59,520 bases of DNA from an uncultured Collinsella sp. (GCA_900546115.1 URBQ01000014.1:1-59520); one strand, 5' to 3'; shown: positions 30,451-39,773, counted from the stretch's first letter. Program-made: numbers and translations. Notes: generated by a model from the letters alone, not told the origin.

Positions 30451-31156
30451 TATCCCCACTCGATGGCTTCGGTTCTGCCGTCCTGTCATTCCGGTTGCAT
30501 CCAGTTTTCGGTGCCGTCTCGAATCGAGTGCCGCCAGGTGACACCCTGTCGCGTTTCGTCGGCTTCGGGGACAAAAGTCGGGACAACTCCAAAAACTATT
30601 TTCGAACTCAGGGCTTTGAGTTTTTGTTTTTGTCCCAAAGGGCGCGGCGGGATGCCTTTGGAGGCTCGATAGCGCCGAAAACGCCCGTTTTGAAACTTAA
30701 ATGCCTTTTCGCGTGCAAGCCGCCAGCTGCAATAGGAAGTGAATCAACGCAGGTGGCTTTCAAGCAGTTTGCAAAACTGCAGGTCGCAGGTCTTCATTGC
30801 CAGTAGGAGAAATGAGTAGTCTCAGGTGGCTTGCCCATGAGTTGACGAACGGGATTTGAGCTTACGCTGACGTCCGGAAACGCTTCGAGCACGGCGTTAC
30901 GTTTTTGGGGTTTGGGCGTAGCCCCTGCACCCGCGAGCGCGGGCCTTAAGCCCGCCGAGAGGGTGACGCGTCGAAAACGAAGGGGAAAGAGAGAAGGGGC
31001 CGTCCCTATCATTCAGGTTGCGACCGAAGAAGACAAGGAGACCCCCTGAGCCTGAATGATGCCCCACAGACCGCGTCCGACCGAGCTCAAGCCGAGCTTT
31101 TCCTGACGTCCGCCTTCGCGAAGATGATGGCTGGATTGGCTATGGATTGGCAACAC
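30451..31156. other. Non-coding scar region
   Basis: About 700 bases without a convincing gene. Open frames on both strands lack ribosome sites and family resemblance. It holds a 10-base inverted repeat (ATCATTCAGG at 31008-31017, CCTGAATGAT at 31051-31060). The region joins the end of the ribosomal block to the dead transposase. Confidence 0.5.
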
Positions 31157-31640
31157 TTATTTGGACGATTCCGGGAGGGACGGCCCCGCCTCCCTGAACT
31201 CGACCGGCGACATGTAGCCCAGCGTCGAGTGGATCCTGAAGTTGTTGTACCAGTGCACGTAATCCAAGAGCTTGGCTCGGAGCTCGCGCGTCCCTCCTCG
31301 GTCCTTCGGAGTGGCCGACGATCTCCCCGTTGCAGAGGTCGACGAGCAGGCAGACGTAGTTCCACGACGCCCCGACGCGCACGCAGACCAAGTCGCTGCA
31401 TATATGGGTGCACGGCGCCCTGCCGCCGAAGCCGCGCGCGACGACGTTCGACACGTCGGCCTCGTTGACCGCCCCGGGGTGCACCTTGAACCTCTTCCTG
31501 CCGTATGCGCCGGCCAGGCCGTTCTCCCTCATGATGCGGCAGACGCGGCGCCGGCTGACGGTAACGCCCGACCTCCCGGGCGACGCCTTGATCTTGCGCG
31601 ATCCGTTCCGGCCCTTGCTGGCGGCGTGCGCCGCCGCGGC
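31157..31640 (-). pseudogene. IS3-family transposase remnant (orfB type), internally deleted
   Basis: Read on the minus strand, the 5' part gives KASPGRSGVTVSRRRVCRIM and KRFKVHPG, then ICSDLVCVRV and NGEIVGHSEGPRRD, all typical of IS3-group transposases. The frame then shifts and continues as LLDYVHWYNNFRIHSTLGYM and ends SLPESSK, stop at 31157. The middle of the DDE domain, including the second Asp and the Glu, is missing, so the element is dead. Its 5' end abuts the nucleosidase remnant. Confidence 0.75.
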
Positions 31641-31931
31641 CGCCGTCGCCCCCGACATTAAGGTCCTCAAGGGCCGCGTCGTCTCCGGCGACCAGTTCGT
31701 CTCGCCCGCGGAACAGAAGGAGCGAATCCTCGCGACCTTCGGCGACCTGTGCTGCGAGATGGAGGGCTGCACCATCGCGCAGGCCGCTTATCTCAACGGC
31801 GTGCCCCTCGTCGTCGTGCGCGCCATCAGCGACAAGCCCTGCGCCGAGGGCCGGGTCGTGACTACAACACTTTCGAGAAGAAGGCCGCCTGCGACTGCGC
31901 CCGCATCGCCGCGCGCATGGTTAAGCTTTAG
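31630..31931 (+). pseudogene. mtnN: 5'-methylthioadenosine/S-adenosylhomocysteine nucleosidase remnant
   Basis: The frame from about 31655 reads IKVLKGRVVSGDQFV, CCEMEGCTIAQAAYLNGVPL and VVRAISDK, the C-terminal half of MTA/SAH nucleosidase including the catalytic Glu and Asp regions. Near 31855 the frame shifts and resumes as DYNTFEKKAACDCARIAARM, ending at 31931. The N-terminal half is absent, replaced by the transposase remnant. It is non-functional as it stands. Confidence 0.75.
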
Positions 31932-31983
31932 GCCCTGCGCGCCGGGGCCCTTCTTTATGTTGGGACCCCGGCGCGCCGGGCCC
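31931..31983. terminator. Large GC-rich hairpin after the mtnN remnant
   Basis: GGCCCTGCGCGCCGGGG and CCCCGGCGCGCCGGGCCC pair around a 15-base loop; TTTCC follows. It is probably the old terminator of the nucleosidase gene. Confidence 0.5.
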
Positions 31984-32157
31984 TTTCCAAAGCGAAGTGT
32001 CGAGCGGAAGTGTTGAGCGTCGGCCCTGAATGTTCAATGGCCGTTGTTTTCTGCCCCTCAAGTGGTGGACTTTTCCTCGGAGCTGTTGATTCCCCCACGC
32101 GCCCCCTTCCGTTCTCTGTTCTCCCCTTATACTCCTTGTACGAGGAGGTAAGAAGTC

Positions 32158-34899
32158 ATGGACAAGACCGCACAGGACAGCTTGGCAAAGAAACCCGTCG
32201 ACATGAGGGACAGGATTCTCGAGCATCTCGAGGCCCTCACCTCTGCCGTCTCGCTCGACGACCTTGCCCGTCTGTCCACCTCCGACATCGCCGAGACGCT
32301 CATCATCTCCAGGAGCCTGGCGAGCCAGTACCTCAACGACCTTGTTCGCGCCGGTCTTGTGGTTAAGGTGGCGGGCAGGCCTGTCCGTTATTTTCATCGC
32401 CGCGCGTTCCAGAAGCGTTTTCAGGTAAAGCTCTCTGCAAGCGAGTACGCCTCGCTCGCCGACCTCATCCAGGCGACGGGAATCGCCGATCACCGCGACT
32501 TCGCGCGTGCCGTGGGCTTCGACATGAGCCTCAGCTCCGTTGTCGAGCAGTGCAAGGCTGCGGTTCAGTACCCTCCGTTTGGCCTGCCCATCCTCTTGAG
32601 CGGCGGCGTGGGTGTCGGTAAGTCTTTCCTTTCTCGCCTTGTGTACGAGTACGGCAAGAACCAGGGCTTGCTGTCCCGCGACTCCTCCTATGTGCGCATC
32701 GACTGCGCCGGGGTCCCGGACGCCGCCTCGTTCAACGGGCTTCTTGACGAGTCGATCGCGAAAGCGCGCGGGGGTGTGGTCTTTGTCAACGGCATCGAGG
32801 CACTCTCTCCCTCTGCGATGGAGCACTGCCTTGCGACGGCCCTCGGGCTCGATGCCTCCCAGGATGCGCCGCGCGCTCGCCTCGTTCTTTCGACGACGCT
32901 TTCCGCCGATGACCTGAAGGTTTCCTCGGCCTACAGCAAAATGCCCATCTGTGCCCGCGTCCCCTCACTCAAGGAGCGGACCCCCGAGGAGCGCGAGGAT
33001 CTCATCTTGAGCTTCCTGCGCAGCGAGGGGTGCCGAATCGGTTCTGATGTGAAGATCAGCCGCGGCGCATACCGTTGCCTCGTGAACGCGGACTTTTCCG
33101 ATAACATCGCCGGCTTGCGCGCCTGCGTGACGAACTGCTGCGCCAAAGCGTTCCTCAATCGCGAGGGCGACTACGTCGTCGTTCGCCCGTATCTTCTTCC
33201 CAGCGGGCTCCTCTCCTCCGCGCAGATCGATCAACAGCCCGACGATGGCGTTCTGATCGACGCGTCTCTGGATGCCGCCGAGAGCACAGGGCCGGTCGAG
33301 CAGGCGCTCGATGCCCTGTGCTCCCTCGATGAGCGATTCTGCGCCGGGGAGCTCTCTGTCTCCGAGCTTGTCTCGCAAGCTGTCTCCGCTGTGCGCGGCG
33401 TTGAGGATCACTTGATCTTCGACCACGGCGTCGCCTCCTCGAGGTCGCGCGCCTTCGAGCGCGTCGTGGGCGCGGTCCTTGCCGACGCAGGCTCTTCTTA
33501 TGGCATCGAGCTTTCGAGGAAGGTCGCTTTTCTACTGGCCCAGGAGATTTGCCTGCAGTTGTGGCCGGGTATCGGCCTGGCTAAGCGAAAGTCTGCCTGT
33601 GCGGAGCAAATCTCCCATCTCCTCGGTGCCGTGACCTCCGAATTGCCGTTTGCCTCGAGTGTCTCCGATCAGGTCGCCGCAGACGTGGAAGGGGCGCTGG
33701 GAATCTCGCTCGATCACTTCACGAAGACGCTTCTGACGCTGTGCGTCGCATCGGAGTCTCGCGATGCGAAGGCCCTTCGGACGCTCTGCGTCATCTTGTC
33801 CCACGGCTACTCAACGGCGACGAGCATCGCCGACGCGGCGAACCGTATGCTCGGCATGCATGTGTACGAGGCTGTCGACATGCCCTACGACCAGCAGCTG
33901 AAGGACATCGTCGGTCCGCTCCAGCGCCTCGTCGACCGCCATTCCTACTGCACCGGGGTCGTGTTCCTCGTCGACATGGGCTCCTTGGAGGAGGCCTATA
34001 AGGCCCTCGAGAACGTTACCGACTCCACTATCGGCGTGGTGAACAACGTCTCTACCGGTCTTGCGCTCGAGATCGGGGTCGGGCTGCTCGGCGGCAAGTC
34101 CATCGCCGAGGTTCTTGGCGATGCGACCGCCGCGTGCGTGACGCACTGCAAGGTGATCGAGCGCGTCAACCGTGAGGACGCCATCGTCTTCTGCTCCGAG
34201 TCCGGGGTCGACGCCGCGGAGAGGATACGCCAGCTCGTCTCGCAGAGCCTCCCGCGCACCATAGGCGCGCGCCTGCTCACGAGGCCCTTCAAGCAGCTCG
34301 TCGCGAACGGGTCGAACGACGCCGTTTTCTCCGAGCACCGCGTCTGCGCCGTCATCGGCACGGGAGACCCCGGGGTCGCCTCCGTCCCCTTCGTCGCCCT
34401 CGAGGACATCATGTCGACGGCGTCCGCCTCTAAGGTTGATGCCGTGTTCGGCAGGTGGCTTGACGCTTCCGAGCTCTCTTCTTTCCACGAGAAGCTGCTC
34501 TCGAACATGACGCTGCAGAACGTCATCCGCTCCATCACCATCCTCGACCCGGAGCGGCTATTCCATGAGATCGAGAGCGCCGTGCACGAGCTTCAGCGCA
34601 GGACAGGCGAGAAGATCGGCAGCAACGCCATCATTGGGCTCTACGTTCACCTCTGCTGTCTCGTCGAGCGCCTTGTTACCAGAAACCCCATTGAGACCTA
34701 CGTTGGCCAGGACCGCTTCGAGGAGGAACGCGCCGATTTCATCGAGTCCTTCAGGCAGAGCTTCTCGAGCATCTCGACGCGCTATCGCGTAGAGGTTCCC
34801 GTAAGCGAGATCGCATATGTCTTCGACTACATAAGCGTGAGCGCCGCCCCGGCGCGAGAAGAGCGCCTCGGCTCCTCGGACCTCCTGCTCGACGAGTGA
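32158..34899 (+). CDS. LevR-like PTS-responsive transcription regulator with degenerate AAA+ domain
   Basis: 913 residues. An N-terminal winged helix-turn-helix (about 35-80) is followed by an AAA+ domain with an intact Walker A, GGVGVGKS (149-156), then a PTS EIIA-mannose-like domain with candidate His549 (SHGYST), and a C-terminal PRD (His831 region). Two things normally needed for sigma-54 activation are missing: the GAFTGA loop (only about 20 residues separate IDCAGVP from GGVVFV) and the Walker B acidic pair (FVNGIEAL in place of FLDEIHRL). ATG 32158 after GAGGAGGTAAG. It directly precedes the PTS genes and very probably controls them, by a mechanism unlike classical LevR. Confidence 0.85.
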   Translation: MDKTAQDSLAKKPVDMRDRILEHLEALTSAVSLDDLARLSTSDIAETLIISRSLASQYLNDLVRAGLVVKVAGRPVRYFHRRAFQKRFQVKLSASEYASLADLIQATGIADHRDFARAVGFDMSLSSVVEQCKAAVQYPPFGLPILLSGGVGVGKSFLSRLVYEYGKNQGLLSRDSSYVRIDCAGVPDAASFNGLLDESIAKARGGVVFVNGIEALSPSAMEHCLATALGLDASQDAPRARLVLSTTLSADDLKVSSAYSKMPICARVPSLKERTPEEREDLILSFLRSEGCRIGSDVKISRGAYRCLVNADFSDNIAGLRACVTNCCAKAFLNREGDYVVVRPYLLPSGLLSSAQIDQQPDDGVLIDASLDAAESTGPVEQALDALCSLDERFCAGELSVSELVSQAVSAVRGVEDHLIFDHGVASSRSRAFERVVGAVLADAGSSYGIELSRKVAFLLAQEICLQLWPGIGLAKRKSACAEQISHLLGAVTSELPFASSVSDQVAADVEGALGISLDHFTKTLLTLCVASESRDAKALRTLCVILSHGYSTATSIADAANRMLGMHVYEAVDMPYDQQLKDIVGPLQRLVDRHSYCTGVVFLVDMGSLEEAYKALENVTDSTIGVVNNVSTGLALEIGVGLLGGKSIAEVLGDATAACVTHCKVIERVNREDAIVFCSESGVDAAERIRQLVSQSLPRTIGARLLTRPFKQLVANGSNDAVFSEHRVCAVIGTGDPGVASVPFVALEDIMSTASASKVDAVFGRWLDASELSSFHEKLLSNMTLQNVIRSITILDPERLFHEIESAVHELQRRTGEKIGSNAIIGLYVHLCCLVERLVTRNPIETYVGQDRFEEERADFIESFRQSFSSISTRYRVEVPVSEIAYVFDYISVSAAPAREERLGSSDLLLDE

Positions 34900-35022
34900 C
34901 CTTCCCCGCGCCGCCGCAAGCTGACCGCGCGTCCTCAATAATCCGATAACCCCTTGCCCGGCGCGAATCCGGATAGCGCCGAGGCAGTACCGAACGCAAA
35001 ACTTCATTTGATAGGAGCAAAC

Positions 35023-35496
35023 ATGAGTGTTGTTATGGCACGAATCGACAATCGCCTGCTTCACGGCATCATCGTGACGCAGTGGGCCCCGGTGTCGGGC
35101 GCGACCCGAGTCATGGTCATCGACGACAAGGTCGCCGGCGACGAGGTCCTGAAGTCCACCATGAGGATGGCGCGCCCCGCGGGCATGGCCGTTTCGATCA
35201 TCTCCGAGCAGACCGCGCTCAAGAACTTCGCCGCGGGCAAGTACGACCGCGAGAAGGTCTTCGTCATCGCCAAGGAGCCCGAGACGATGCTTCGCCTGGT
35301 CGAGTCGGGCGTCGAGCTCCCGTCGCTGGTCGTCGGCGGCTCGCTCGTCAAGGAGGACGGCATCCAGCTCACCCAGCGCGCCTACGCCTCCGCCGAGAAC
35401 GTCCAGAGCTACAAGGCGCTCATCGCCCGCGGCGTCAAGGTGACGGCACAGTTCGTGCCCGCCGACAAGCCCGTCTCCGTCGCCGACCTCATCTAA
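35023..35496 (+). CDS. PTS mannose-family EIIB component
   Basis: 157 residues, cytoplasmic phosphocarrier. RIDNRLLHGIIVTQW carries the phosphorylated His14, the hallmark of mannose/fructose/sorbose-family IIB. ATG 35023 with TAGGAG; the longer frame upstream has no support. It is the first of four PTS genes (IIB-IIC-IID-IIA). I see no convincing sigma-54 (-24/-12) promoter in the 123 bases before it. Confidence 0.93.
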   Translation: MSVVMARIDNRLLHGIIVTQWAPVSGATRVMVIDDKVAGDEVLKSTMRMARPAGMAVSIISEQTALKNFAAGKYDREKVFVIAKEPETMLRLVESGVELPSLVVGGSLVKEDGIQLTQRAYASAENVQSYKALIARGVKVTAQFVPADKPVSVADLI

Positions 35497-35505
35497 GGAG
35501 GGATC

Positions 35506-36291
35506 ATGGTCAACTTCACTATCCTGCAGGTCGTCCTTTTGACCCTGCTGGCCTTCATCAAGCACGTGGACTACTACGGCATCCCGATGATCTTCGTCAA
35601 CTATGCCGTCTTCTGGGGCCTCATCACCGGAGTCGTCATGGGCGACTGGCAGACCGGCCTCGTCATCGGCGGCACCATCCAGCTCATGCAGCTCGGCGTC
35701 GCGGGCTTCGGCGGCTCGTCGATTCCCGACTACGGCACGATGGCCATCATCGCCACCGCCTACGGCGTGACCCTGGGCTCCGACACGGGCCTCGCCATCG
35801 GCCTGCCGGTCGGCATGCTCGGCATCCAGCTCGACGTCGTCGCCAAGATCCTCAACGGCTTTGTCGTCGAGAAGTCCCAGAAGTTCTGCAACGAGGGTAA
35901 GTTCAATCAGATGAACGCCATCCTGTGGGTCTGCCCCGCGCTCTTCGGCCTGTGCGCCGCCCTGCCCGTCTTTGTCTCCGTGACGCTCGGCCAGCCCGCC
36001 GTCAACTGGCTCCTCGAGGTCATGCCCCAGTGGTTCCTCTCCGGCCTCACCCTCGCCGGCAAGATGCTCCCGGCCATCGGTATCGCCATGCTGCTCCGCT
36101 ACATGCCCACCGGCAAGTACTTCCAGTACCTGCTCGCCGGCTTCTTCCTCTCGGCCTTCCTGAACGTGCCCATCATCGGCGCCGCCATCGTCGGCGTTGC
36201 CCTCGCGATCGCGTTCTACCAGCGTGCCGAGAGGGACACCGAGCTCGCCGCCCACGCTTCCGCAGACGCCTTCATCGGAGAGGATGAGTAA
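35506..36291 (+). CDS. PTS mannose-family EIIC component
   Basis: 261-residue membrane protein with multiple hydrophobic segments and the conserved GDWQTGLVIGGTIQLMQLGV region that marks sorbose/mannose-type IIC. It forms the transport channel with IID. AAGGAGGG precedes ATG 35506; it lies 9 bases after IIB and 2 bases before IID. Confidence 0.93.
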   Translation: MVNFTILQVVLLTLLAFIKHVDYYGIPMIFVNYAVFWGLITGVVMGDWQTGLVIGGTIQLMQLGVAGFGGSSIPDYGTMAIIATAYGVTLGSDTGLAIGLPVGMLGIQLDVVAKILNGFVVEKSQKFCNEGKFNQMNAILWVCPALFGLCAALPVFVSVTLGQPAVNWLLEVMPQWFLSGLTLAGKMLPAIGIAMLLRYMPTGKYFQYLLAGFFLSAFLNVPIIGAAIVGVALAIAFYQRAERDTELAAHASADAFIGEDE

Positions 36292-36293
36292 CC

Positions 36294-37127
36294 ATGGAAA
36301 ACGAGAACATCACCGCCGTCGCCGAGGGCAAGCCCTCCGGCTACAAGGTCACCAAGAAGGATCTGCGCAACGCGAACTGGCGCTGGCTCATGAGCGTGTG
36401 CACCTTCAACTACCAGACCCAGCAGGGCGCCTCAGTCGCCTACGCCCTCTCGCCGGTCCTGAGGAAGATCTACACGAACGACGAGGACTATAAGCAAGCG
36501 CTCAACAACCACTTCCGCTACTACAACACCCAGCCTTGGCTCGCCGCCATCATCCTTGGCGCCTGCGTGGCCATGGAGGAACGCGACGGCCTAGCGGCGG
36601 CGGACGCCGTCCAAGACCTGAAGATCGGCACCATGGGACCGCTCGCCGGCGTCGGCGACTCCCTGCTCATGACCATGATCCCGACCATCATGGGCTCCAT
36701 CGCCGCCTACATGGCCATCGAGGGCAACCCCGTGGGAGCCGGCATCTGGTTCGCGCTCATCCTGGCCATCTTCTGGGTCCGCATGCACGCCCTCGAGTTC
36801 GGCTACAAGCAGGGCGTGAAGCTCGTCACCGACTTCAGCGAGAAGCTTCCCAACCTCACTGCCGCCGCCTCCGTGCTCGGCCTCACCGTGGTCGGCTGCC
36901 TCATCGCCTCGGTCATCGGCGTCACCTGCCCGATTAGCTTCAGCTTCGGCGACGTCGCGATGGAGATTCAGCCGCTGCTCGACAAGATCCTGCCTGCCAT
37001 GATCCCCGCCGCCATCACGGGAAGCGCGTATTACCTTCTTACCAAGAAGAACGCGAGCATGACGGCCCTCATCCTCGTGGTGATCGTCCTCGCGATGGTC
37101 GCCTCCGCCGCCGGCATCCTCGCCTAG
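36294..37127 (+). CDS. PTS mannose-family EIID component
   Basis: 277 residues. The segments WRWLMSVCTFNYQTQQG, FNTQPWLA-like YNTQPWLAAIILGACVAMEE and GTMGPLAGVGDSL are diagnostic of IID. It is the second membrane subunit; hydrophobic helices cluster in the C-terminal third. Confidence 0.93.
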   Translation: MENENITAVAEGKPSGYKVTKKDLRNANWRWLMSVCTFNYQTQQGASVAYALSPVLRKIYTNDEDYKQALNNHFRYYNTQPWLAAIILGACVAMEERDGLAAADAVQDLKIGTMGPLAGVGDSLLMTMIPTIMGSIAAYMAIEGNPVGAGIWFALILAIFWVRMHALEFGYKQGVKLVTDFSEKLPNLTAAASVLGLTVVGCLIASVIGVTCPISFSFGDVAMEIQPLLDKILPAMIPAAITGSAYYLLTKKNASMTALILVVIVLAMVASAAGILA

Positions 37128-37153
37128 CTTCGACCCAAGAGATTGGTGAATCA

Positions 37154-37552
37154 ATGAGAAAGATAGTTGTGGCGAGCCATTCCCTTCTCGCCCAGGGCTT
37201 CAAGGACACCCTCGAGTTCCTTACGGGTAAGGGCGACGCCGTCAACGCCGTGTGCGCCTACGTGAACGACAACGGCGAGGGGCTCGACGCGGCGGTCGAG
37301 GCGGCTCTTTCGGGCACTGACGAGGTCGTCGTCCTCACCGACGCGTACGGCGGCAGCGTGAACCAGCGCTTTTCCCGCTTCGCCTCCGACCGGATCCACG
37401 TGATCGCGGGTGTCAACCTCCCGCTCGCCATGACGGTCGCGCTCGCGCGCCCCGACGAGAAACTCGACTTCGACGCCCTCGTCAACGAGGCGCGCCAGCA
37501 GATCATCTACGTGAACGGTGCCAGTTCCGCCGAGTGCGACGACGACGAATAG
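37154..37552 (+). CDS. PTS mannose-family EIIA component
   Basis: 132 residues; the phosphorylation site is His9 in VVASHSLLAQG. It takes phosphate from HPr and passes it to IIB, and could also phosphorylate the regulator encoded upstream. The gene follows IID by 26 bases and ends with a short acidic tail, 12 bases before the GH172 gene. Confidence 0.92.
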   Translation: MRKIVVASHSLLAQGFKDTLEFLTGKGDAVNAVCAYVNDNGEGLDAAVEAALSGTDEVVVLTDAYGGSVNQRFSRFASDRIHVIAGVNLPLAMTVALARPDEKLDFDALVNEARQQIIYVNGASSAECDDDE

Positions 37553-37564
37553 AGGAGGTCGACG

Positions 37565-38689
37565 ATGAGAGAGTTCCTTAAGGACGTGTGGATGCACGGC
37601 GGTGAGGAAAGCCGCGCCATCACCCCCGAGAACATCACGGGCGAGAAGGGCCGCGCCGCCATGTCGGCCAGCCACCTCGGCGTCGGCCGCAAGGGCTCGT
37701 GCTGCGTGCCCCTTGAGTCCGGCGAGACCATCACGCTCGCGGACATCGAGGGCCCCGGCATCATCCGCCACATCTGGATGACCGTCCCCGACAAGACCGC
37801 CGCCGGCAGCTTCGTCATGCGTGACCTCGTGCTGCGCTTCTACTGGGACGACGAGGAGACCCCCTCGGTCGAGTGCCCTGTCGGCGACTTCTTCTGCAAC
37901 GGCTTCGGTGAGCGCGCCATCGTCAACTCGATGCCCATCTGCGTGAACCCGACGGGCGGCATGAACTGCTACTTCGAGATGCCCTTCAGGAAGCACGCCA
38001 AGGTCACGCTTACGAGCGAGCACCCCGGGTTCATTAAGTACATCTTCTACACGTTCAACTACGCGCTCACCGACGTGCCGGACGACGCCATGTACTTCCA
38101 CGCCCGCTTTAACCGCGAGCGCAGCACCCGCAGGGGCGTCGACTACACCGTGCTCGACGGCGTGCGCGGCAAGGGCTACTACGTCGGCACCTACATGGCC
38201 CTGTGCGCCCTGGAGCGCTATTGGTGGGGCGAGGGCGAGATGAAGTTCTTCCTCGACGGCGACGAGGAGTTCCCCACGGTCACCTCGACGGGAGCCGAGG
38301 ACTACTTCGGCGGTGCCTGGGCCTTCCTCGACAGGCCGCCCCACGCGCTGCCCGAGGCGCAGTGCTTCAACACGCTGTTCGCCGGCTACCCGTACCGCTC
38401 GACGCGCGACGCCACGCGCGACCGCTTCAGCGCGGGCAAGCCGAACCCGAATCCGATGCTCGCGACTAACGACGACGCGCTGCCCAGGCACGGCCTCTAC
38501 AGGTGGCACCTTCCCGACCCGATCTCGTTCAAGGAGGACCTGCGCGTGACGTTCCAGGACCTCGGCAACGACGACATCAAGCTCTACGAGCGCGAGGACG
38601 ACATCTCCACCGTCGCCTACTGGTACCAAAGCGAGCCACACGCCGTGCTCGCCCCGTTTGCCGCGAGGCAGGACCGCGTGCCCAGGTAG
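37565..38689 (+). CDS. DUF2961 / glycoside hydrolase family 172 enzyme
   Basis: 374 residues without a signal peptide, so cytoplasmic. DIEGPGIIRHIWMT, GDFFCNGFGE, MPICVNPTGGMNCYF and TSTGAEDYFGGAW are typical of DUF2961, now GH172. Characterised members include alpha-D-fructofuranosidase/difructose dianhydride I synthase from Bifidobacterium and enzymes acting on alpha-D-arabinofuranosides. Placed between a sugar PTS and a ROK kinase, it probably opens or splits an imported fructose- or arabinose-containing oligosaccharide, perhaps in phosphorylated form. GAGGAGG precedes ATG 37565. The family is clear; the substrate is inferred. Confidence 0.88.
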   Translation: MREFLKDVWMHGGEESRAITPENITGEKGRAAMSASHLGVGRKGSCCVPLESGETITLADIEGPGIIRHIWMTVPDKTAAGSFVMRDLVLRFYWDDEETPSVECPVGDFFCNGFGERAIVNSMPICVNPTGGMNCYFEMPFRKHAKVTLTSEHPGFIKYIFYTFNYALTDVPDDAMYFHARFNRERSTRRGVDYTVLDGVRGKGYYVGTYMALCALERYWWGEGEMKFFLDGDEEFPTVTSTGAEDYFGGAWAFLDRPPHALPEAQCFNTLFAGYPYRSTRDATRDRFSAGKPNPNPMLATNDDALPRHGLYRWHLPDPISFKEDLRVTFQDLGNDDIKLYEREDDISTVAYWYQSEPHAVLAPFAARQDRVPR

Positions 38690-38768
38690 GGTCGCCTCGA
38701 AACAAGCCAACGTTATGGGCGCCCGCGGTTGACCATGACTGCGGGCGTCCCTTTGTAAGGAGGATCAC

Positions 38769-39653
38769 ATGAGCGAAAAGCAAATGAGGCTCGGCGCCCT
38801 CGAAGCCGGCGGGACCAAGATGGTCTGTGCCGTGGTGTCCGGCGACGGCGAGGTCCTCGACCGTATGGAGACCCCGACGCTTACGCCCGCCGAGACCGTC
38901 CCGCAGATGATCGAGTGGTTCACCGCCCGCGATGTGGACGCGTTGGGCATCGGCGCCTTCGGCCCGACCTGCGTCGACCCCAACGACGAGCGCTACGGCT
39001 CCATCCTCCAGACGCCCAAGCTCGCGTGGCGAGGCCATGGTCTTCGCGCCGCGTTCGCCGACGCCCTCGGGATTCCGGTGGCCTACGACACGGACGTGAA
39101 CGTTGCCTGCCTCGGCGAAGTGGTCTTCGGCTGCTGCAAGGGGCTCGAGGACGCCGTCTACGTGACCATCGGCACCGGCGTGGGCGCGGGCGTCATGTGC
39201 GCGGGCAGACTCCTTCACGGCATGCTGCACCCCGAGGCCGGCCACATGCTGGTAAGGACCCGTCCCACCGAGGAGGGACGCTGCGTCTGCCCGAGCCACG
39301 CGAGCTGTCTCGAGGGGCTCGCCTCCGGCCCCGCCATCGCCGCGCGCTGGGGAAAGCCCGCGGCCGAGCTCGCGGACAACGATGAGGTGTGGGCGCTCGA
39401 GGGGGATTATCTGGGGCAGATGTGCGCGAACCTCGTGCTCATGTACTCGCCTCGCCGCATCGTCCTCGGCGGCGGCGTGATGCACCAGGAGCAGCTCTAC
39501 GGCATCGTCCACAAGAAGACCCTCGAATATCTGGGGGGCTACATCCAGACCGCCGAGCTTAAGGACATGGAGAGCTACATCTGCGCCCCGGGCTGCGGCG
39601 GCGACCAAGGAATCCTCGGCGCGGCCGAGCTGGCAAGAAGGGCGCTCGCGTAA
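38769..39653 (+). CDS. ROK-family sugar kinase, fructokinase type
   Basis: 294 residues. The ATP-binding start LGALEAGGTKMVCAV, catalytic Asp109 (YDTDVNVA) and zinc-binding residues H159, C174, H177, C180 (CPSHASCLEGLASGP) place it in the fructokinase/ScrK-like ROK branch. Fructose is the most likely substrate, which fits a GH172 enzyme releasing fructose in the cytoplasm. AAGGAGGA precedes ATG 38769. It is the last gene of the island operon and is closed by a strong terminator. Confidence 0.88.
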   Translation: MSEKQMRLGALEAGGTKMVCAVVSGDGEVLDRMETPTLTPAETVPQMIEWFTARDVDALGIGAFGPTCVDPNDERYGSILQTPKLAWRGHGLRAAFADALGIPVAYDTDVNVACLGEVVFGCCKGLEDAVYVTIGTGVGAGVMCAGRLLHGMLHPEAGHMLVRTRPTEEGRCVCPSHASCLEGLASGPAIAARWGKPAAELADNDEVWALEGDYLGQMCANLVLMYSPRRIVLGGGVMHQEQLYGIVHKKTLEYLGGYIQTAELKDMESYICAPGCGGDQGILGAAELARRALA

Positions 39654-39685
39654 CTTGCGCCCTCTCCGCCATACAACGCGTTAAG

Positions 39686-39737
39686 AAAAGACGAGCGCTT
39701 CTTGCCAATTGAGCGGCAAGAAGCGCTCGTCTTTTGC
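39686..39737 (+). terminator. Terminator closing the PTS/GH172 operon
   Basis: AAAAGACGAGCGCTTCTTGCC pairs perfectly with GGCAAGAAGCGCTCGTCTTTT across an 8-base loop. It probably works in both directions. Confidence 0.92.
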
Positions 39738-39773
39738 ATTTGTTTTTGGGGCAGGACGCCCCGCCTCCGCTAG

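Noticed and set aside
30408..30806. A 132-residue open frame after rplX
   Set aside because: It begins inside the rplX terminator, has no ribosome site and no recognisable family.
34900..35022. Sigma-54 promoter ahead of the PTS operon
   Set aside because: No GG-N10-GC with TGGCAC/TTGC character was found; the closest candidate has the wrong spacing.
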